64,000 nt of DNA from Sipunculus nudus (taxonomy: Eukaryota > Annelida > Sipuncula > Golfingiida > Sipunculidae), in NCBI GenBank assembly GCA_026874595.1, contig CM049318.1, forward strand, positions 44,186,456-44,250,455, in the 5' to 3' direction. The notes under the pieces are model-generated. The model did not search any database. It saw nothing but the letters and a program-made list of their open reading frames with translations, and was not told the origin of the DNA. Numbering within the stretch: the first letter of the stretch is position 1; the number at the start of each line of letters is the position of its first letter. The translations under genes and the position numbers were made by a program. Shown piece after piece: positions 1 to 12,683 of the stretch.

Positions 1-439
1 GTTAAGTGATCAAATATCTTTCCTGATTTTTTACACAATGCATTATGTTTGGGCCCATAACTTTTTTAAATTAAATAATATAGACATAATTTCTGGCACA
101 TACATAGGAACTATATAGAGGAATATTTATGGTAAATATGAGGAAAAACAGATAAGGGGTTTTGATATAAGGCAGTCCTGAAGTGTGAAAATAGGTTTTT
201 AATAAAAAATTGAGGTTTTTCCTTAATTTCTCAAAGGAACGAAGTTGCAAAGACCCAGTTTTCGGCTTGGTAGGAGATCTTGGGGACATCTAACAATATG
301 CCAAATTTTGGATTCCTAGGTCTTACGGTTTCAAAACGTGCCACATCTACGGACGGACGGACGGACGGACGGACAGACGGACGGACGACGGACAATGGAC
401 CACGACTATAGCTCAGATGACTTATAGTCAGCTGAGCTA
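1..439 (-). mobile_element. family A element, right-end part, cut by window start
   Basis: Right part of a family A copy: the 670-bp unit sequence with GGGCCCATAACTT, then a (GACGG)n tract at about 350-390, then the terminal hairpin TAGCTCAGATGACT / AGTCAGCTGAGCTA (one mismatch, 3-nt loop) ending in TA at 439. Strand is given by the Helentron model, in which this is the 5' end on the minus strand. Confidence 0.75.
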
Positions 440-682
440 AAAAATTCTAAAATATTGAATCTGTCCACAGCAAATCATTTTTGAATATCATTATTTGAGA
501 AATATACAAAATACCCACCTCTGGAGTTACAGGTGTACTTTTATGAGCTACATGAAAGAAGTAGGAGCCTCTAATGATTACATATTTGTAAAGTGGGAAC
601 CCATGGGTCATGTGGCTCAGCTGAATATCAGAAAATTTCAGCAAAGGCAAAATAATCTTATTTCTGTTGTTTATATAAATAT

Positions 683-735
<53 letters not shown>

Positions 736-1507
736 CATAGCATGGACCTGCTATCTGGTGATAATCAAATATTAAATATGTTTATCAAACTAATACTGTG
801 CACTTTTATCATATGGAATTTATCAAATATGCAGGTGCCTCTCATGATAAAATTTTTCTAGAAGTATCATTATTTCAGCTATGTGCTGGTAATATGTGTA
901 TAAAATAAACATGGGAATGTATGAACCCCTGTCAAACATAGAATAAGGAGAAAGTTGGGATTATAGTATAATATAATACACATTTAAAGTATTAATTCAA
1001 ATAAAAATGCTGTCAAAACATAAAATTTTCCATTTTCAAATAAGCATACCATATTATGTGTGTATATGACGACCCCACGTATAAGATGACCCCCAATTAT
1101 GAGTCTCAAATTCTGGTACACATAAATTTTCAGGATCTTGGAGCTGCCAGCTACTGATGATAACTATGTCAGCATTATGATCACTTTAAGACTGATGACT
1201 GAAATTAGATTTTATATTATTTGATTCTAAAATGGTCAGTGGTATATTTTTTATGATTCTACAAGTGTAAACAGAAAAGTTATAAAGAAAGGTATGGAGC
1301 AGACCAAAACAGAATTTATTAAACATATCAAAGAATGTGTGTATACAACAATTCAGATGAATATCATAAGAGACAGCAGTGGGTCAATTTTAGGGCCAAA
1401 ATTTGGGTAACAAATTATTTTCGGCACATGTCCAGGAGGTGGCACCCACTAAGAATTAGCATGTCAAGAGAATCTGCATAACAGGGCATTGACACCTTAC
1501 TCTTTAA
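440..1507. other. spacer without recognised gene
   Basis: AT-rich sequence with no coding signal and no complete element. A decayed family A-like left motif (CCCATGGGTC followed by GCTCAGCTG) lies near 600-627. Confidence 0.5.
676..732. repeat. (TA)n microsatellite
   Basis: Two runs of alternating TA, broken by one short AAAT interruption, inside a spacer between transposon copies. Confidence 0.9.
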
Positions 1508-3323
1508 ACAAGGCCTACAGGCCTAATGCGAACCTGTGCAATTGTTTATACACCAGGTAAAATGCTTCAATGCTGGTCCATTACTTTTAAAGTAGGCCTA
1601 CATGTCTTGTATACGACAAAGGTATCAGAGTATACATATGCCCAATTTCAGGCTGATATCCCCTCCTGAGAAATAAGCAGGGACATACACTGTGCAAAAA
1701 TGATTGTAGGTTGCACCATCATTCTTGTATACGGCAAAACTTTACAATATGTATAAATTTTCCCAATTTCAGGCTGATATATCTAATTGCCCTGGAGAAA
1801 TAAGCAGGCTTAGGTGAGAAAGGTAGTTGCCCCGAGTGATCTGTGACAAATTTCTGGCTCAAGCCACTGCACTGAGTGAACTCTTGACCTGCTCCTGGCT
1901 AGACTGAGTGAACTTTTGACCTGTACTTGGCTGCATTGAGTGAACTCTTGACCTGTTGCATAATCCGACACAGTTGGCAGTCTGCCAAAGCTATAAACAG
2001 ATCCAGGCTGAACTTTTATGCAAAATCTGATGCAGTGGGCAGTCTGCCAAAGCTATAAATAGTATGCAGCTACTGCACTGAGTGAACTCTTGACCTATAC
2101 CTGGCTGCACAGAGTGAATTCTTGACCTGCTGCCTTATCTGATACAGTTGCCAGTCTGCCAAAGCTATAAATAGATCCAGGCAGACCTTTGGCCTGTTGC
2201 AAAATCTGAAATAGTTGGCAGTCTGCCAAGCTATTTAACCTGAACACTAGTGGCATGATGTTATACATCCTGATAAACTGGTGACAGGCTAGATGTAACT
2301 GCTTTACACAGCTAACATATATGGTAAAATGACTAAATTCAATCTCCATAATTCAGCCAAAAATCATTCATGAGGAGACATTAAAGACAATTAATATAAG
2401 AATTATTGTGGGGATTATTCTTGAAAAATATTAAGCAAATTGGCTTCAGTGGCGTCAGTCCAAAAATGTTTTGCAGATTTATCAATCATATAGGAAGATA
2501 CAGCAAATTGGCTAAGTTCAGATTCTCGTAACTCAGCCAAAAAGCACTAAATCAAAACCATTTGAACAAACTTGAATTATCAACATCTGAGGATAATTAA
2601 TATGTGAGATTTAAGAATTTGGCCCAGTGGTTTTAGAAGAAGATCTTTGTAGCCACTAAGCTCAAATGGGCTGTTATGGCATATGACTAAATTCAGCTTC
2701 TCATAACTCAGCCAAAAATAACTAAACAGAGACCATTTGAACAAAATTCTGAAAGCACTACCCTAGGGTCATTTCTGTGCAATATTAAACAATCTGGCCA
2801 TGTGGTTTTAGAGAAGAAGTTCTTTGTGGCCCTCACTATGATACAGGCACTGATGACCCCCATACTAAAAAGGCCGATGGCGGCAGCGCCACCAATACCT
2901 GAATTTCATATATGACTCATGTGACCAACATTGGCATAAAATTTGGTGATGATGGCTCCAGCCAAATCTGAGACAGAAATTTTTGTATTCATGTTTTTTT
3001 TTGACAGATGACTAAGTTCAACTTCCTGTAACTCGGCCAAAATTCACTGAACTGGAACCATTTGAACAAACTTGAGAGAGATGGTATAAAAGATTATTTC
3101 TGAGAAATATTGAACAATTTGGCTTGACCATTTTGTCGAAGAAGATTTTTAAAGGTTTTTTAGCTTTTTCTCTATAAAATCTAAGAAAATGAAAAGTTTT
3201 TCAGATGGCTAAATTTTTGCATTAAATTTCATGATGCTAGCTTCAGTCGTTTTTGAGATAGTATGGGTTAACATACAGATGACGGACGCGGTCACACCAT
3301 CACATTAGCTCACAGGTTTGGTA
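1508..3323 (-). mobile_element. family B element, about 1.8 kb
   Basis: Left end ACAAGGCCTACAGGCC with GCGAACCTGTG. The right end holds a decayed CTCACAGGTTTGG followed by TAAAA near 3323. Inside are three arrays in order: about 120-bp units (CACCACCAGTCTTGTATAC type), units with GAGTGAACTCTTGACCTG and CAAAGCTATAAATAGATCC, then about 178-bp units with ACTCAGCCAAAA. The right inverted motif differs from the intact copies, so this one is older. Confidence 0.7.
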
Positions 3324-3489
3324 AAAATTACTACAGCTGCAAAATAATAATACAGATACATCTCACTGATGGCAAAATCTTGAATTAAGTTGAGCATTGA
3401 TACCTATTATTTATAATCCATGTATAGCCGTCTTTATATACCCACAGAGAGCTGTATACCTGTGATTTGTTAACATTGGCTGGCATTAG

Positions 3490-3942
3490 GAATATCTAAA
3501 AATCTTAAATCTACATTTTTTAAAAGCTTTTTATAAAACATTCTTGTCAATATTAACCACAGATAACCTGAAATCTAAATGTCTAGAGGCATGATATAAT
3601 GGATGCTTATAAACTGGTGCCAGGCTAGATGAATCTGCTTTACACACTAATATATATGGTAAAATGACTCCATTCAATCTCCACAATTCAGCCAAAAATC
3701 ATTCATGTGGAACCATTGAAGACAATTATTATAAGAATTATTGTGGGGATTATTCTCTTAAAATATTAAACAAATTGGCCTCAGTGGCATCAGTCAAAAA
3801 TCGTTTTGCAGGTTTATAACTCATATCGGAAAATACAGCAATTTGGAGCTAGCTTCAACTGTTTCTGAGAAATCATGGGTTAACATACAGACAACTGGGA
3901 ACGATGATGCTGCACCATCGCATAAGCTCACTGGTTCGCTGA
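3490..3942 (-). mobile_element. family B right-end fragment
   Basis: Matches the 3' third of the B copies at 57.3 kb (TGTCTAGAGGCATGAT and the 178-bp unit) and ends CACTGGTTCGCTGA. No left end is present. Confidence 0.6.
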
Positions 3943-4295
3943 AGAATACAGGTGACGCCACCAGTTTTCAGGACCTGACGAAACTAGTCATTGTCAATAT
4001 TCAAGGAAAGATTCATGGCAATCCAAGCATTAATTATCAAGATAGTGGAGGTTTTGCATCAAATATTTAATTATTCTGGGGGATGGGGTAATTACAAGTC
4101 ACATATCTCGAAGATATGGTTCACACTGACCCAATTTTAGGTTTCCAAGGATATTTTTCATTGACCTCCACAGATGTATACTAAGAAATTTCTAGGTCCA
4201 GCGGTTATGATTTGTGCCCTGCTTATGGATGACTGGATGGTCAGACAGCTGGACAGCCGACCGACAAAGCGCCATACCTATAGCTGAGCTTAAAA
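3943..4295 (-). mobile_element. family A 337-bp unit with decayed right end
   Basis: One degenerate 337-bp unit (tattCTGGGGG, GATTTGTGCCCTG) followed by a decayed terminal hairpin reading CTATAGCTGAGCTTAAAA near 4280-4295. Confidence 0.5.
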
Positions 4296-5035
4296 CTTTA
4301 ATCGGACTTGTTCATGAAAAACTGTGGCCTGTGACCTTGACCTTTTGATCCCTAAATCATATGGGGGATTCCTAATCCCCTATGCAATACATATATGAAA
4401 TATAAAAGCAATAGGGTAAGTGGTTGCCAAGTTACAAAGAGTAAAAAAACTTACCTGAGCTGGGTTGGGATCTGTACAAATTTTGTCTAATTACTGGCCC
4501 TAAAATCATAAAAATATGGTACAAATTTTTAATAGATGTGCTAGGTATTGTCACTGTACATCAGAGTATTAATTTTAATTGAAATGTCTTCATTAGCAAT
4601 GGAGAAATGAGACTAACAAAAAACTTTAACCTGACTTGTTAATGAACAAAGGGGCCTGTGATCTTGACCTTTGACCTTTTGATCACCAAATCACAGGGGG
4701 GGGGGATTAATTACCACCTTTACAATACATGTTTGTAATATAAAAGCAATTAAGTCAGTCGTTGCAGACTTATAAAGAATAAAGAAAAAACTTCAACCTG
4801 AGCTAGGTTGGGATCTGTACAAATTTTATCGACTTACTGGCCCATAATTTAAAATATGGCAAAATCTTCTAAAAGCTGTGCTAGGTATTGTCATTGTTCA
4901 TCATTGTATGAAGTTTAATTGAAATGTCTTCATTAGCAATGGATAAAGGAGCCTAACAAAAAAACTTTAACCTGACTTGTTCATGAACAATGGAGGCCTG
5001 TGGGCTTGACCTTTGACATTTTGATCCCCAAACCA
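4293..5035. repeat. about 335-bp tandem repeat, 2+ copies
   Basis: Two full units and part of a third, beginning at about 4292, 4622 and 4963 with AACTTTAAyCkGACTTGTT. Each carries a CTTGACCTTTGACC-type block and the phrase CTGTGCTAGGTATTGTCA. No terminal structures were recognised. Confidence 0.7.
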
Positions 5036-6310
5036 AAAGAATGGCTTAAATGCTTTTTTTTTTCAAGCTGAAATATTCATAAACTTTTTATCAAAATATC
5101 TAGAATAATAAAAGATGCAGTTCTTTCACTGTTAAAGGTCCAATAATTCTACCAAAAATCATTCAAGTAAACTTGAACAAAGGCTAACTAAGAATAATTT
5201 TGTTCAATGTTACAGAAGCTCTGATTGAAACAATAATTTTGTAGAAAAAAATATTTAGTCCTCAGTTTGAAATAGACATAATAATGGACATAAGACCAAC
5301 TTAAGCTTTTCACAATTCAATAAAAAATCAACAAACTCAATCTATTCTGATATGATTGAAAGAACCATGTCCTAGGATAATTCTTTTGAAAAATTTAACG
5401 ATTCAACTTGACAGTTTCATCATAAACATTTTAAGCTGAAAAAACGCTAAAATTATGAGGTTTTTTCCCCATAAAAAAAAATGGTCAATGTAGGTGGCAT
5501 CACGAAATCTGCAACTTCAAATATGAGTCATGTCACCAACATTTGCACAATACTTGGTAATGTTAGCTTCTGTCATTTCTGCGATTACTATGTCAGTATG
5601 CTTACTTGGCCAAATGACTAAGTTCAAATTCATGTAACTCCGCTAAAATTCATCAAATGCAAACCATATCATCTAAGTAAATGCAGACAGGAAAAAAATA
5701 AGCTGAATCCCACAACATTTGATATGTGACAGATTATTGCATAAAATCTGGGGATGGTAGCTCCTGCTATTCCTGAGAAATTATGGGTTAATGTACAGAT
5801 GACCAATGACCCCCGTACAAAAAAAGGTCAATGCAGGTGGCACCACCAATACCTGAATTTCATATATGACTCGTGTGACCAACACTGGCATAAAACTTGG
5901 TGATGATAGCTCTGGCCATTTCAGAGGTTGTCATTTAAGTATGCTTTTTTGGACAGATGACTGAGTTCAACATCCTGTAACTTGGCCAAAATTCACTTGA
6001 ACCATTCAAACAAACTTGAGCTAGATGGTATAAAAGATTATTTCTGTGAAATATTGGACAATTTGGCTGAACAATTTCGGAGAAGAGGATTTTTAAAGCT
6101 TTTTTAGCTTTTTCCCTATAAAATCTAAGAAAATGCAGTTAGCCAAAAAATAAGCAAAATCCGATAGAGTTTTTTAGATGACTAATTTTTTGCATAAAAT
6201 TTCATGATGCTAGCTATTGCCGTTTTCAAGACAGTATGGGTTAGCGTACAGACGCCGGACGACAGATGACGGACCACGCCACCCCAATGCATAAGCTCAC
6301 AGGTTTGCTA
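5036..6310 (-). mobile_element. family B right-end fragment
   Basis: Several diverged B-type units (GTTCAAATTCATGTAACTC, GCCAAAAAATAAGCAAAATC) followed by a GACGCCGGACGACAG tract and right end CTCACAGGTTTGCTA at 6310. The end lies about 175 bp from the donor of the 6487-6610 exon. Confidence 0.65.
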
Positions 6311-6486
6311 AAAAATAAGGACTGTGTATGGGCATAACTACGTTTAGCTTTATTATCATTCAACAATTTAGAAATAACAAAACCATGACAGTAAAAGGAT
6401 TTTTATGGTTGTAATACAAGGGGAGGGGGAAGAAGTTTTCATTAGATGTGACTCAAAGAATGTCACCATGACTACGAGACCCGTAC

Positions 6487-6610
6487 CTGGCAGAGTGGGA
6501 CAAAATGGCAGTGTGACTGGCATCAGATGACTGGGTACAGGTAGGCCTTGTTGATATGCTGCCATGGCTCGCAACTCTGCCTCCGACATAGACACAGATG
6601 CCTGGTGTGC
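6487..6610 (-). CDS. HDAC4: class IIa histone deacetylase, internal exon (SEAELRAMAAY segment)
   Basis: Minus-strand exon of 124 bp. The acceptor is TATGTCACAG and the donor CCAG|GTACGG. It starts in phase 0, encodes 41 residues and leaves in phase 1. Residues include SMSEAELRAMAAYQQGLPVP, a plausible counterpart of the EAERQALQSLRQGGTLTGKF region that follows the PNIS motif in HDAC5. Its position, correct phase and 671-bp separation from the previous exon are the main support, since similarity to vertebrates is weak here. Later exons (the RTQSAPL 14-3-3 site and the Zn-dependent deacetylase domain) would lie beyond position 1 of the window. Confidence 0.8.
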
Positions 6611-7281
6611 CTGTGACATACAGAATATAGATTACCTTTAATAATGTCCATTCTGATATAAAATCCACTTAAATAATATGACCACCAAGCTGTCAAACCC
6701 AGAATGTAAGTCTCAAACTCAATTTTACACTGCATATAAATGAATGCAAAATACATGTAGTGCCACAATTGTCATACAACATATGAAATAAAAATGAACA
6801 GGCAGAGTGATTTCAAGTCACCCATGTATTAGTTATTGAACAATTTGAGATTTTGTATGAACTTTTACTCAAAATGGGTGTATTACAATGAAATTTTCAA
6901 ATCTGTTAAAGACATTTTTAAGAGCTGGTAGGGCTAATTTTGTTGAACTTTGCCAAGCTGACTAAGAAAAATTATGGTAAACATTGATAGCCTGGTAACA
7001 GACCAACAGATAGCCTGAACTGAATGCTAGGCAGACAGAAAGAAGAAGGAAAAAGGCCCCATCATTAAGAGCTCAGCATGACATATAGTCGGTTGTGCTA
7101 GAAACTAATTTGAATAGATTTTATCATTTAACAGAAAGGAGGAACCCAGTTGCTACTGGACCTGGTATAAAATTTTACCTGACATGACTAATTGAGACAA
7201 AATATGATATTAAAGATGATGACATGGCATTGGATACTGTTGGGTTGATATTGTAGATATCAATCCATAACTGTGCCTTAC
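6611..7281 (-). other. HDAC4 intron, 671 bp
   Basis: Intron between the two low-coordinate exons, donor GTAAGG and acceptor TCACAG on the minus strand. It is AT-rich and appears single-copy within the window; none of the families A-F was recognised in it. It is the only intron here without transposons. Confidence 0.8.
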
Positions 7282-7389
7282 CACTGTGTCTGGTGACCCT
7301 GAATCACCATGGGGACGACCAACTGAGATGTTAGGCATGGACTGGTTCACCATTTTTGACATCATTTGTAATGGGAATGTGCCACCATC
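7282..7389 (-). CDS. HDAC4: class IIa histone deacetylase, internal exon (PNIS motif)
   Basis: Minus-strand exon of 108 bp, exactly 36 codons, phase 0 at both ends. The acceptor is CTCTCTTTCCAG and the donor GTG|GTAAGG. The product contains SMPNISVGRPHG, corresponding to the SLPNITLGLPA / SLPNISLGLQA motif of vertebrate HDAC4/5/9, a short conserved island in the regulatory region between the MEF2-binding coiled coil and the catalytic domain. The rest is rich in Met, Gly and Ser and less conserved. A tandem-repeat transposon array begins only about 35 bases upstream of the acceptor (rising coordinates), so the branch site may lie in or next to repeat sequence. Confidence 0.86.
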
Positions 7390-7424
7390 CTGGAAAGAGA
7401 GAACAGTAATTAAAGATGTTTCTT

Positions 7425-8322
7425 TAGATACTGGAGCTTTTGTATTAAAATTTTAGTTATTCTGGGAGGTACTTCTAAGACCCATAGCTCGGGAGAATAT
7501 GGGTAACTGAGACCTAATTTCAGGTTTCCATGGAGTTTTTTATGGGCTCCCAGGATGTCAAGAAAGAAGATTAAAGCTCAAACAGTTATGATTTGTGCCC
7601 TGTTAACAGACGGCCACATCTTTGAAGGTCTCAAAAAATAAAGATAAAAATGCGTAAAAATTCAAAGAAGTCCGGGTGGCACCACGAGTTTGCAAGAACT
7701 GATGAAACACTCCATGATGCATATGCATGCAAAGAATAATGCCAATCAATGCACTAGTTGTTCAGATACCAGAGCTTTTGTATCAAATTTTTAGTTATTC
7801 TGGGGGGTATTTCTGAGCCCCATAGCTCAGACAATTTGGGTGACAGAGACCTAATTTGAGGTTTCCAAGGAGACTTTTCATGGGCCTCCCAACATGTCAA
7901 GAAAGAAGATTCTAGGTCTAGATGTTACGATTTGTGCCCTGTTACCAGATGACTGCATCTTTTAAGGTCTCAAAAATAGATAAAAAATAGTAAAAAATAA
8001 AAAAAAAAAAACAAGTGGCACCACCAGTCTGCAGAAACTGATGAATCACTCCATGATCAATATCCATGCAAAGAATCATGGTGATCAATGCATTAGTTGT
8101 TCAGATATTTTGAGCTTTTGTATCTAATTTTTCATTATTCTGGGGGGTACTTTGGAGCCCCATAGCTTGAAGAATATGGGTAACAGAGACCTAATTCCAG
8201 GTTTTCAAGAAGACTTTTCATGGACCTCTCTTAATGTAAAGTGAGAAGATCCCAGGTCCAGCCATATGATTTGTGCCCTGTTAACAGATGACACCATCTT
8301 TTGAGGTCTCAAAAATAGAGAA
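7425..8322 (-). repeat. family A 337-bp tandem array, left segment
   Basis: About 2.7 units of 325-350 bp, recognisable at 7428, 7780 and 8103 by GAGCTTTTGTATC and TTATTCTGGGGGGTA. The array is split at 8322 by an inserted family A element and resumes at 10852. Confidence 0.8.
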
Positions 8323-10851
8323 ACAAGGGACCTATGGGTCACGACGCTCAGCTGTTATATATGATAAAAAAATATTATTTAGAAATGAGGCACATGCTGG
8401 TTTTGTGTGGTAATAAATATAAGCTGTATTATGAGTTGTTGTTGTTTAGCTTATGTATGATTTTGATAGTACCTTTGGAGACAGGGAAGAGGATTGATTT
8501 CATTTATTTTATTAACAAATGGAGTACTATTGTCACACAGATTTTGACTTGGCCATATAACTTATAAGCAGAACATATAATATGAGTTTAACTATTTATT
8601 AAAAAAAATTACAAATATTGTCCCAAATATAATTTTTATTAAAAATAATAAGAGAATCATATGATTTTTTTAAATGAAATATACCTGATATGATTATTAA
8701 AATAATATTAAAGAATATATTCATGAATGCATTCATGAATACATTTTGAAAGTATTTGCACGAGTATTCATATACTTTCATTTTTACCTGAATTCCTATT
8801 CTTTATGCAAGAAATTTTATAATGGAGTACATAATCATATTCGTATTTAAATACAATTACAAAGTATTCGCACCATGTCTGGTATTTATTCAGTTTCACC
8901 TACCAATGATGTTGCGAATCCAGAATATACAAAATTCACACATTTAAATAATGATCATAAGTACCTGGTTTTATGGCTTTTATTCATATTAAAAAATAAC
9001 TGTAAAAAATTCATTTTGGACTAATTTCACATCAATGAACACACTAGACACAGTAGGAATCTAGATTAATATTATCAACTGCATCTTTGTCTATCATTAA
9101 TTACCTTCATATGATCCCTAATGATTAGTAATGAATAATATGATTTACTTCTTTATCATTAAAATTGAACTGAAAAATGCCATAGGTGACTGCATGGTGT
9201 TATTTGGAATACGTGACATTCTACCCATCGATACAAGATTCTTATATCATCAGTAACTGCAAGTTAATTTCCTGTTATTATAAACTAACAAATTCCTTTT
9301 CTACTTTTCTTTAATTTGTTATTAAAAACCAATAAAAATTTATTAATTTATTGTTTATTGTTATGTTGTTGGTTAAAACTACTAGATGAGTTGGGTTGGA
9401 CACCTGGATCAGCTGTGGCTGGCCATAAGCTGCCTGGATTCCTGTATGCCTCGCCTCAAGCGTGCATAATTTGATGAAAGGTCAACAAGGTCAACAGACA
9501 GGTGACTCAAGAGGGGCTGGAGAGAGCCAAAGTCTGACAGGGTCTCATAAAAAACATTAATAAAAGCTACAATTTTTGGCCAATTTCTTTCAGCTTTCTA
9601 AACTAAAAAGCTGAAATCCTAATGTGTGCATGATATGAAAATTATATCAACAGTGCTCACAGGACACAAACGTGCCATGGTCACAGTTGGGCAAAATTTA
9701 AGGTACTAATTTTATATTTATACTAATAACTTATAAAATTTGAAAAAATCAGAACTAATTTTGGGTATTCAATTGAATCTTGATTAAATAATGTTACATC
9801 CCTGACAAAAAAATCTCTAGCTTCAGCAATGCCCTTGTTAAGGGAGTAAATATATTTCTTGATTTTTTAAAAAGTGCATTTATGTTTGGGCCCATAACTT
9901 AAAACAATTACGCAATACTGACATCATTCTGGCATGTGCATAGAGAATGAAAAATATGTATATTATTTATGATTAAAGTCAGATCAGTGGTTTTGATATT
10001 AGGCAGTCTTGAAGTGTAACAATGGGTTTTTAATGGAAAATGAAGTTTTTCATTAATATCTCGAAGGTATTAAGTCCTAGTGACCAAATTCTTGGCATGG
10101 TAGGGGATTTTGGAGACATCTAACTGTATGCCGAATTTAAGGAACTAAGAGCTGAAGCTGGGGAGCTGAGCTCTTGCAAACTGCATAACACCAGCTTGAT
10201 GTAAACAATATGTTACATGGTGCTTGAAAACTTATTAAAATCTACAGTTTTTGATCAACTGGTTTCAAATTTTTGGTGTTAACAGTTGAAATGCTAACAA
10301 AAACATGCTGTGAAAATTAAATCCACAGTACTTACAGGAAAAAAACGTGCCATGGTCAAAGTTGGGCAAAATTTAAGGTACCAATTTTTTATTTTTATTA
10401 ATATTTTAGAAAATTTAAAAGATTTTCATCTAATTTTGGGTATACAATTTAATTTTGATTAATTAAAGTTATATTACTGGAAAAAAGGTCGATAGCTTTA
10501 ACATTTTTTGTGTTAAGTGATCAAATATCTTTCCTGATTTTTTACAAATGCATTATGTTTGGGCCCATAACTTTTTTAAATTAAACAATACAGACATAAT
10601 TTCTGGCATGTACATAGGAACTATATAGAGGAATATTTATGGTAAATATGAGGAAAAACAGATGAGTGGTTTTGATATTAGGCAGTCCTGAAGTGTGAAA
10701 ATAGGTTTTTAATAAAAAATTGAGGTTTTTCCTTAATTTCTCAAAGGAACGAAGTTGCAAAGACCCAGTTTTCGGCTTGGTAGGAGATCTTGGGGACATC
10801 TAACATTATGCCGAATTTTGGATTCCTAATGACTTATAGTCAGCTGAGCTA
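8323..10851 (-). mobile_element. family A element, complete, 2.5 kb
   Basis: Left end ACAAGGGACC with hairpin and GCTCAGCTG (8346-8354). The right end is CAGCTGAGCTA at 10851, with little GACGG tract left. The left half is an AT-rich module repeated in several other copies; the right half holds two units of about 670 bp. The flanks, joined directly, restore an intact 337-bp array unit (TAGAGAA|AAAAAATG), so this is a clean insertion without target duplication. Confidence 0.85.
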
Positions 10852-12215
10852 AAAAAATGTAAAAAAAAAATTGAAAAAATACAGGTGGCGCCACCAGTCT
10901 GTAGAAACTGATGAAACACTGCATGATCAATATGCATGCAAAGAATCATGGTGATCAATGCATTAGTTGATCAGATATTTGAGCTGTTGTATCAAATTTT
11001 TCATTATTCTGCGGGGTATTTCAGAGCCCCATAGCTTGAAGAATATCGGTAACAGAGACCTAATTCCAGGTTTCCAAGAAGACTTTTCATGGACCTCTCC
11101 GGATGTAAAGTGAGAAGATTCCAGAACCAGCGGTTATGATTTGTACCCTGTTAACAGATGACGGCATCTTTTCAGGTCTCAAAAATAGAGAAAAAAAATT
11201 GTGAAAATTGAGAAAATACAGGTGGCGTCACCAGTCTGCAGAAACTGATGAATCACTCCATGATCAATATCCATGCAAAGAATTATGGTGATCAATGCAT
11301 TAATTGTTCAGATTTTTGAGCTTTTGTATCAAACTTTTTATTATTCTGGGGGGTACTTCGGAGCCCCATAGCTTGAAAGATATTTGTGTAACAGAGACCT
11401 GATTCCAGGTTTCCAAGAAGACTTTTTCATGGACCTCCCTGCATGTCAAGACAGAAGATTTTAAGTCCAGTCATTTAAGATTTGTGCCCTGTTAACAGAT
11501 GACAGCATCTTTTGAGGTCTCAAAAATAGAGAAAAAAATCATAAAAAATCGAAAAAATACAGTTGGCACCACCAGTCTGCAGAAACTGATGAAACACTCC
11601 AGGATCAATATGCATGCAAAGAATCATGGTGAACAATGCATTAGTTGATCAGGTATTTGAGCTGTTGTATCAAATTTTTCATTATTCTGGGGGGTATTTC
11701 AGAGCCCCATGGCTTGAAGAATATCGGTAACAGAGATCTAATTCCAGGTTTCCAAGAAGACTTTTCATGGACCTCTCCGGATATAAAGTGAGAAGATTCC
11801 AGAACCAGCCGTTACGATTTGTACCCTGTTAACAGATGACGGCATCTTTTCAGGTCTCAAAAACAGAGAAAAAAAATTGTAAAAAAAAAAAAATCGAAAA
11901 AATACAGGTGGCGCCACCAGTCTGTAGAAACTGATGAAACACTCCAGGATCAATATGCATGCAAAGAATCATGGTGAACAATGCATTAGTTGATCAGGTA
12001 TTTGAGCTGTTGTATCAAATTTTTCATTATTCTGGGGGGTATTTCAGAGCCCCATGGCTTGAAGAATATCGGTAACAGAGATCTAATTCCAGGTTTCCAA
12101 GAAGACTTTTCATGGACCTCTCCGGATATAAAGTGAGAAGATTCCAGAACCAGCCGTTACGATTTGTACCCTTTTAACATATGACGGCATCTTTGAGGTC
12201 TCAAAAATAGAGGAA
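10852..12215 (-). repeat. family A 337-bp tandem array, right segment
   Basis: Four units of about 337 bp, each with GGTGGCGCCACC or a close variant (first at 10883-10894), GTCTGyAGAAACTGATG and CTCAAAAAyAGAG. Two neighbouring units (from about 11550 and 11890) are nearly identical, a sign of recent unequal exchange. Confidence 0.85.
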
Positions 12216-12683
12216 ACCAAGGGACCCATGGGTCATGGTGCTCAGCTGTTATATATGGTAAAAAATATGATTTGGGAAAGAAGCACATGCTTGTTTTGTG
12301 TGGTAATAAATATAAGCTTTATTATGAGTTGTTGGTGTTTAGCTTATGTATGATTTTGATAGCACCTTTGGAGACAGGGAAGAGGATTGATTTCATTTAT
12401 TTTATTAACAAATGGAGTGCTATTGTCACACAGATTTTGAGTTGGCCATATAACTTATAAGCAGCACATATTATAAAAGAGTTTAACTATTTATAAAAAT
12501 TTAATAACAAATATTGTGCCAATATAATTTTCATTAAAAAAAAATAAGAAGAAAATCATATGATTTTTTAAAATAAAATATAACAGAAATGATTATTGAA
12601 ATAATATTATAGAATATATTCATGAATGCATTCATGAATACATTTTGAAGTATCCGCACTGGTATTCAAATACTTTCATTTTT

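Noticed and set aside
3843-4070. 75-codon plus-strand frame.
   Set aside because: It runs across a family B right end into a family A unit, so it is chance.
8334-8567. A 77-codon open frame beginning MGHDAQLLYMIKK, seen again near 23186, 24018 and, altered, at 12272 and 29.7 kb.
   Set aside because: It lies in the left module of family A copies. The copies are recent and share any frame by descent, changes do not favour silent sites by eye, and there is no resemblance to a known protein.
10581-10799. Minus-strand frame MSPRSPTKPKTGSL, also at 71-289 and 29221-29439.
   Set aside because: It is a by-product of the 670-bp unit of family A, overlapping its GGGCCCATAACTT region. It is broken in older copies.
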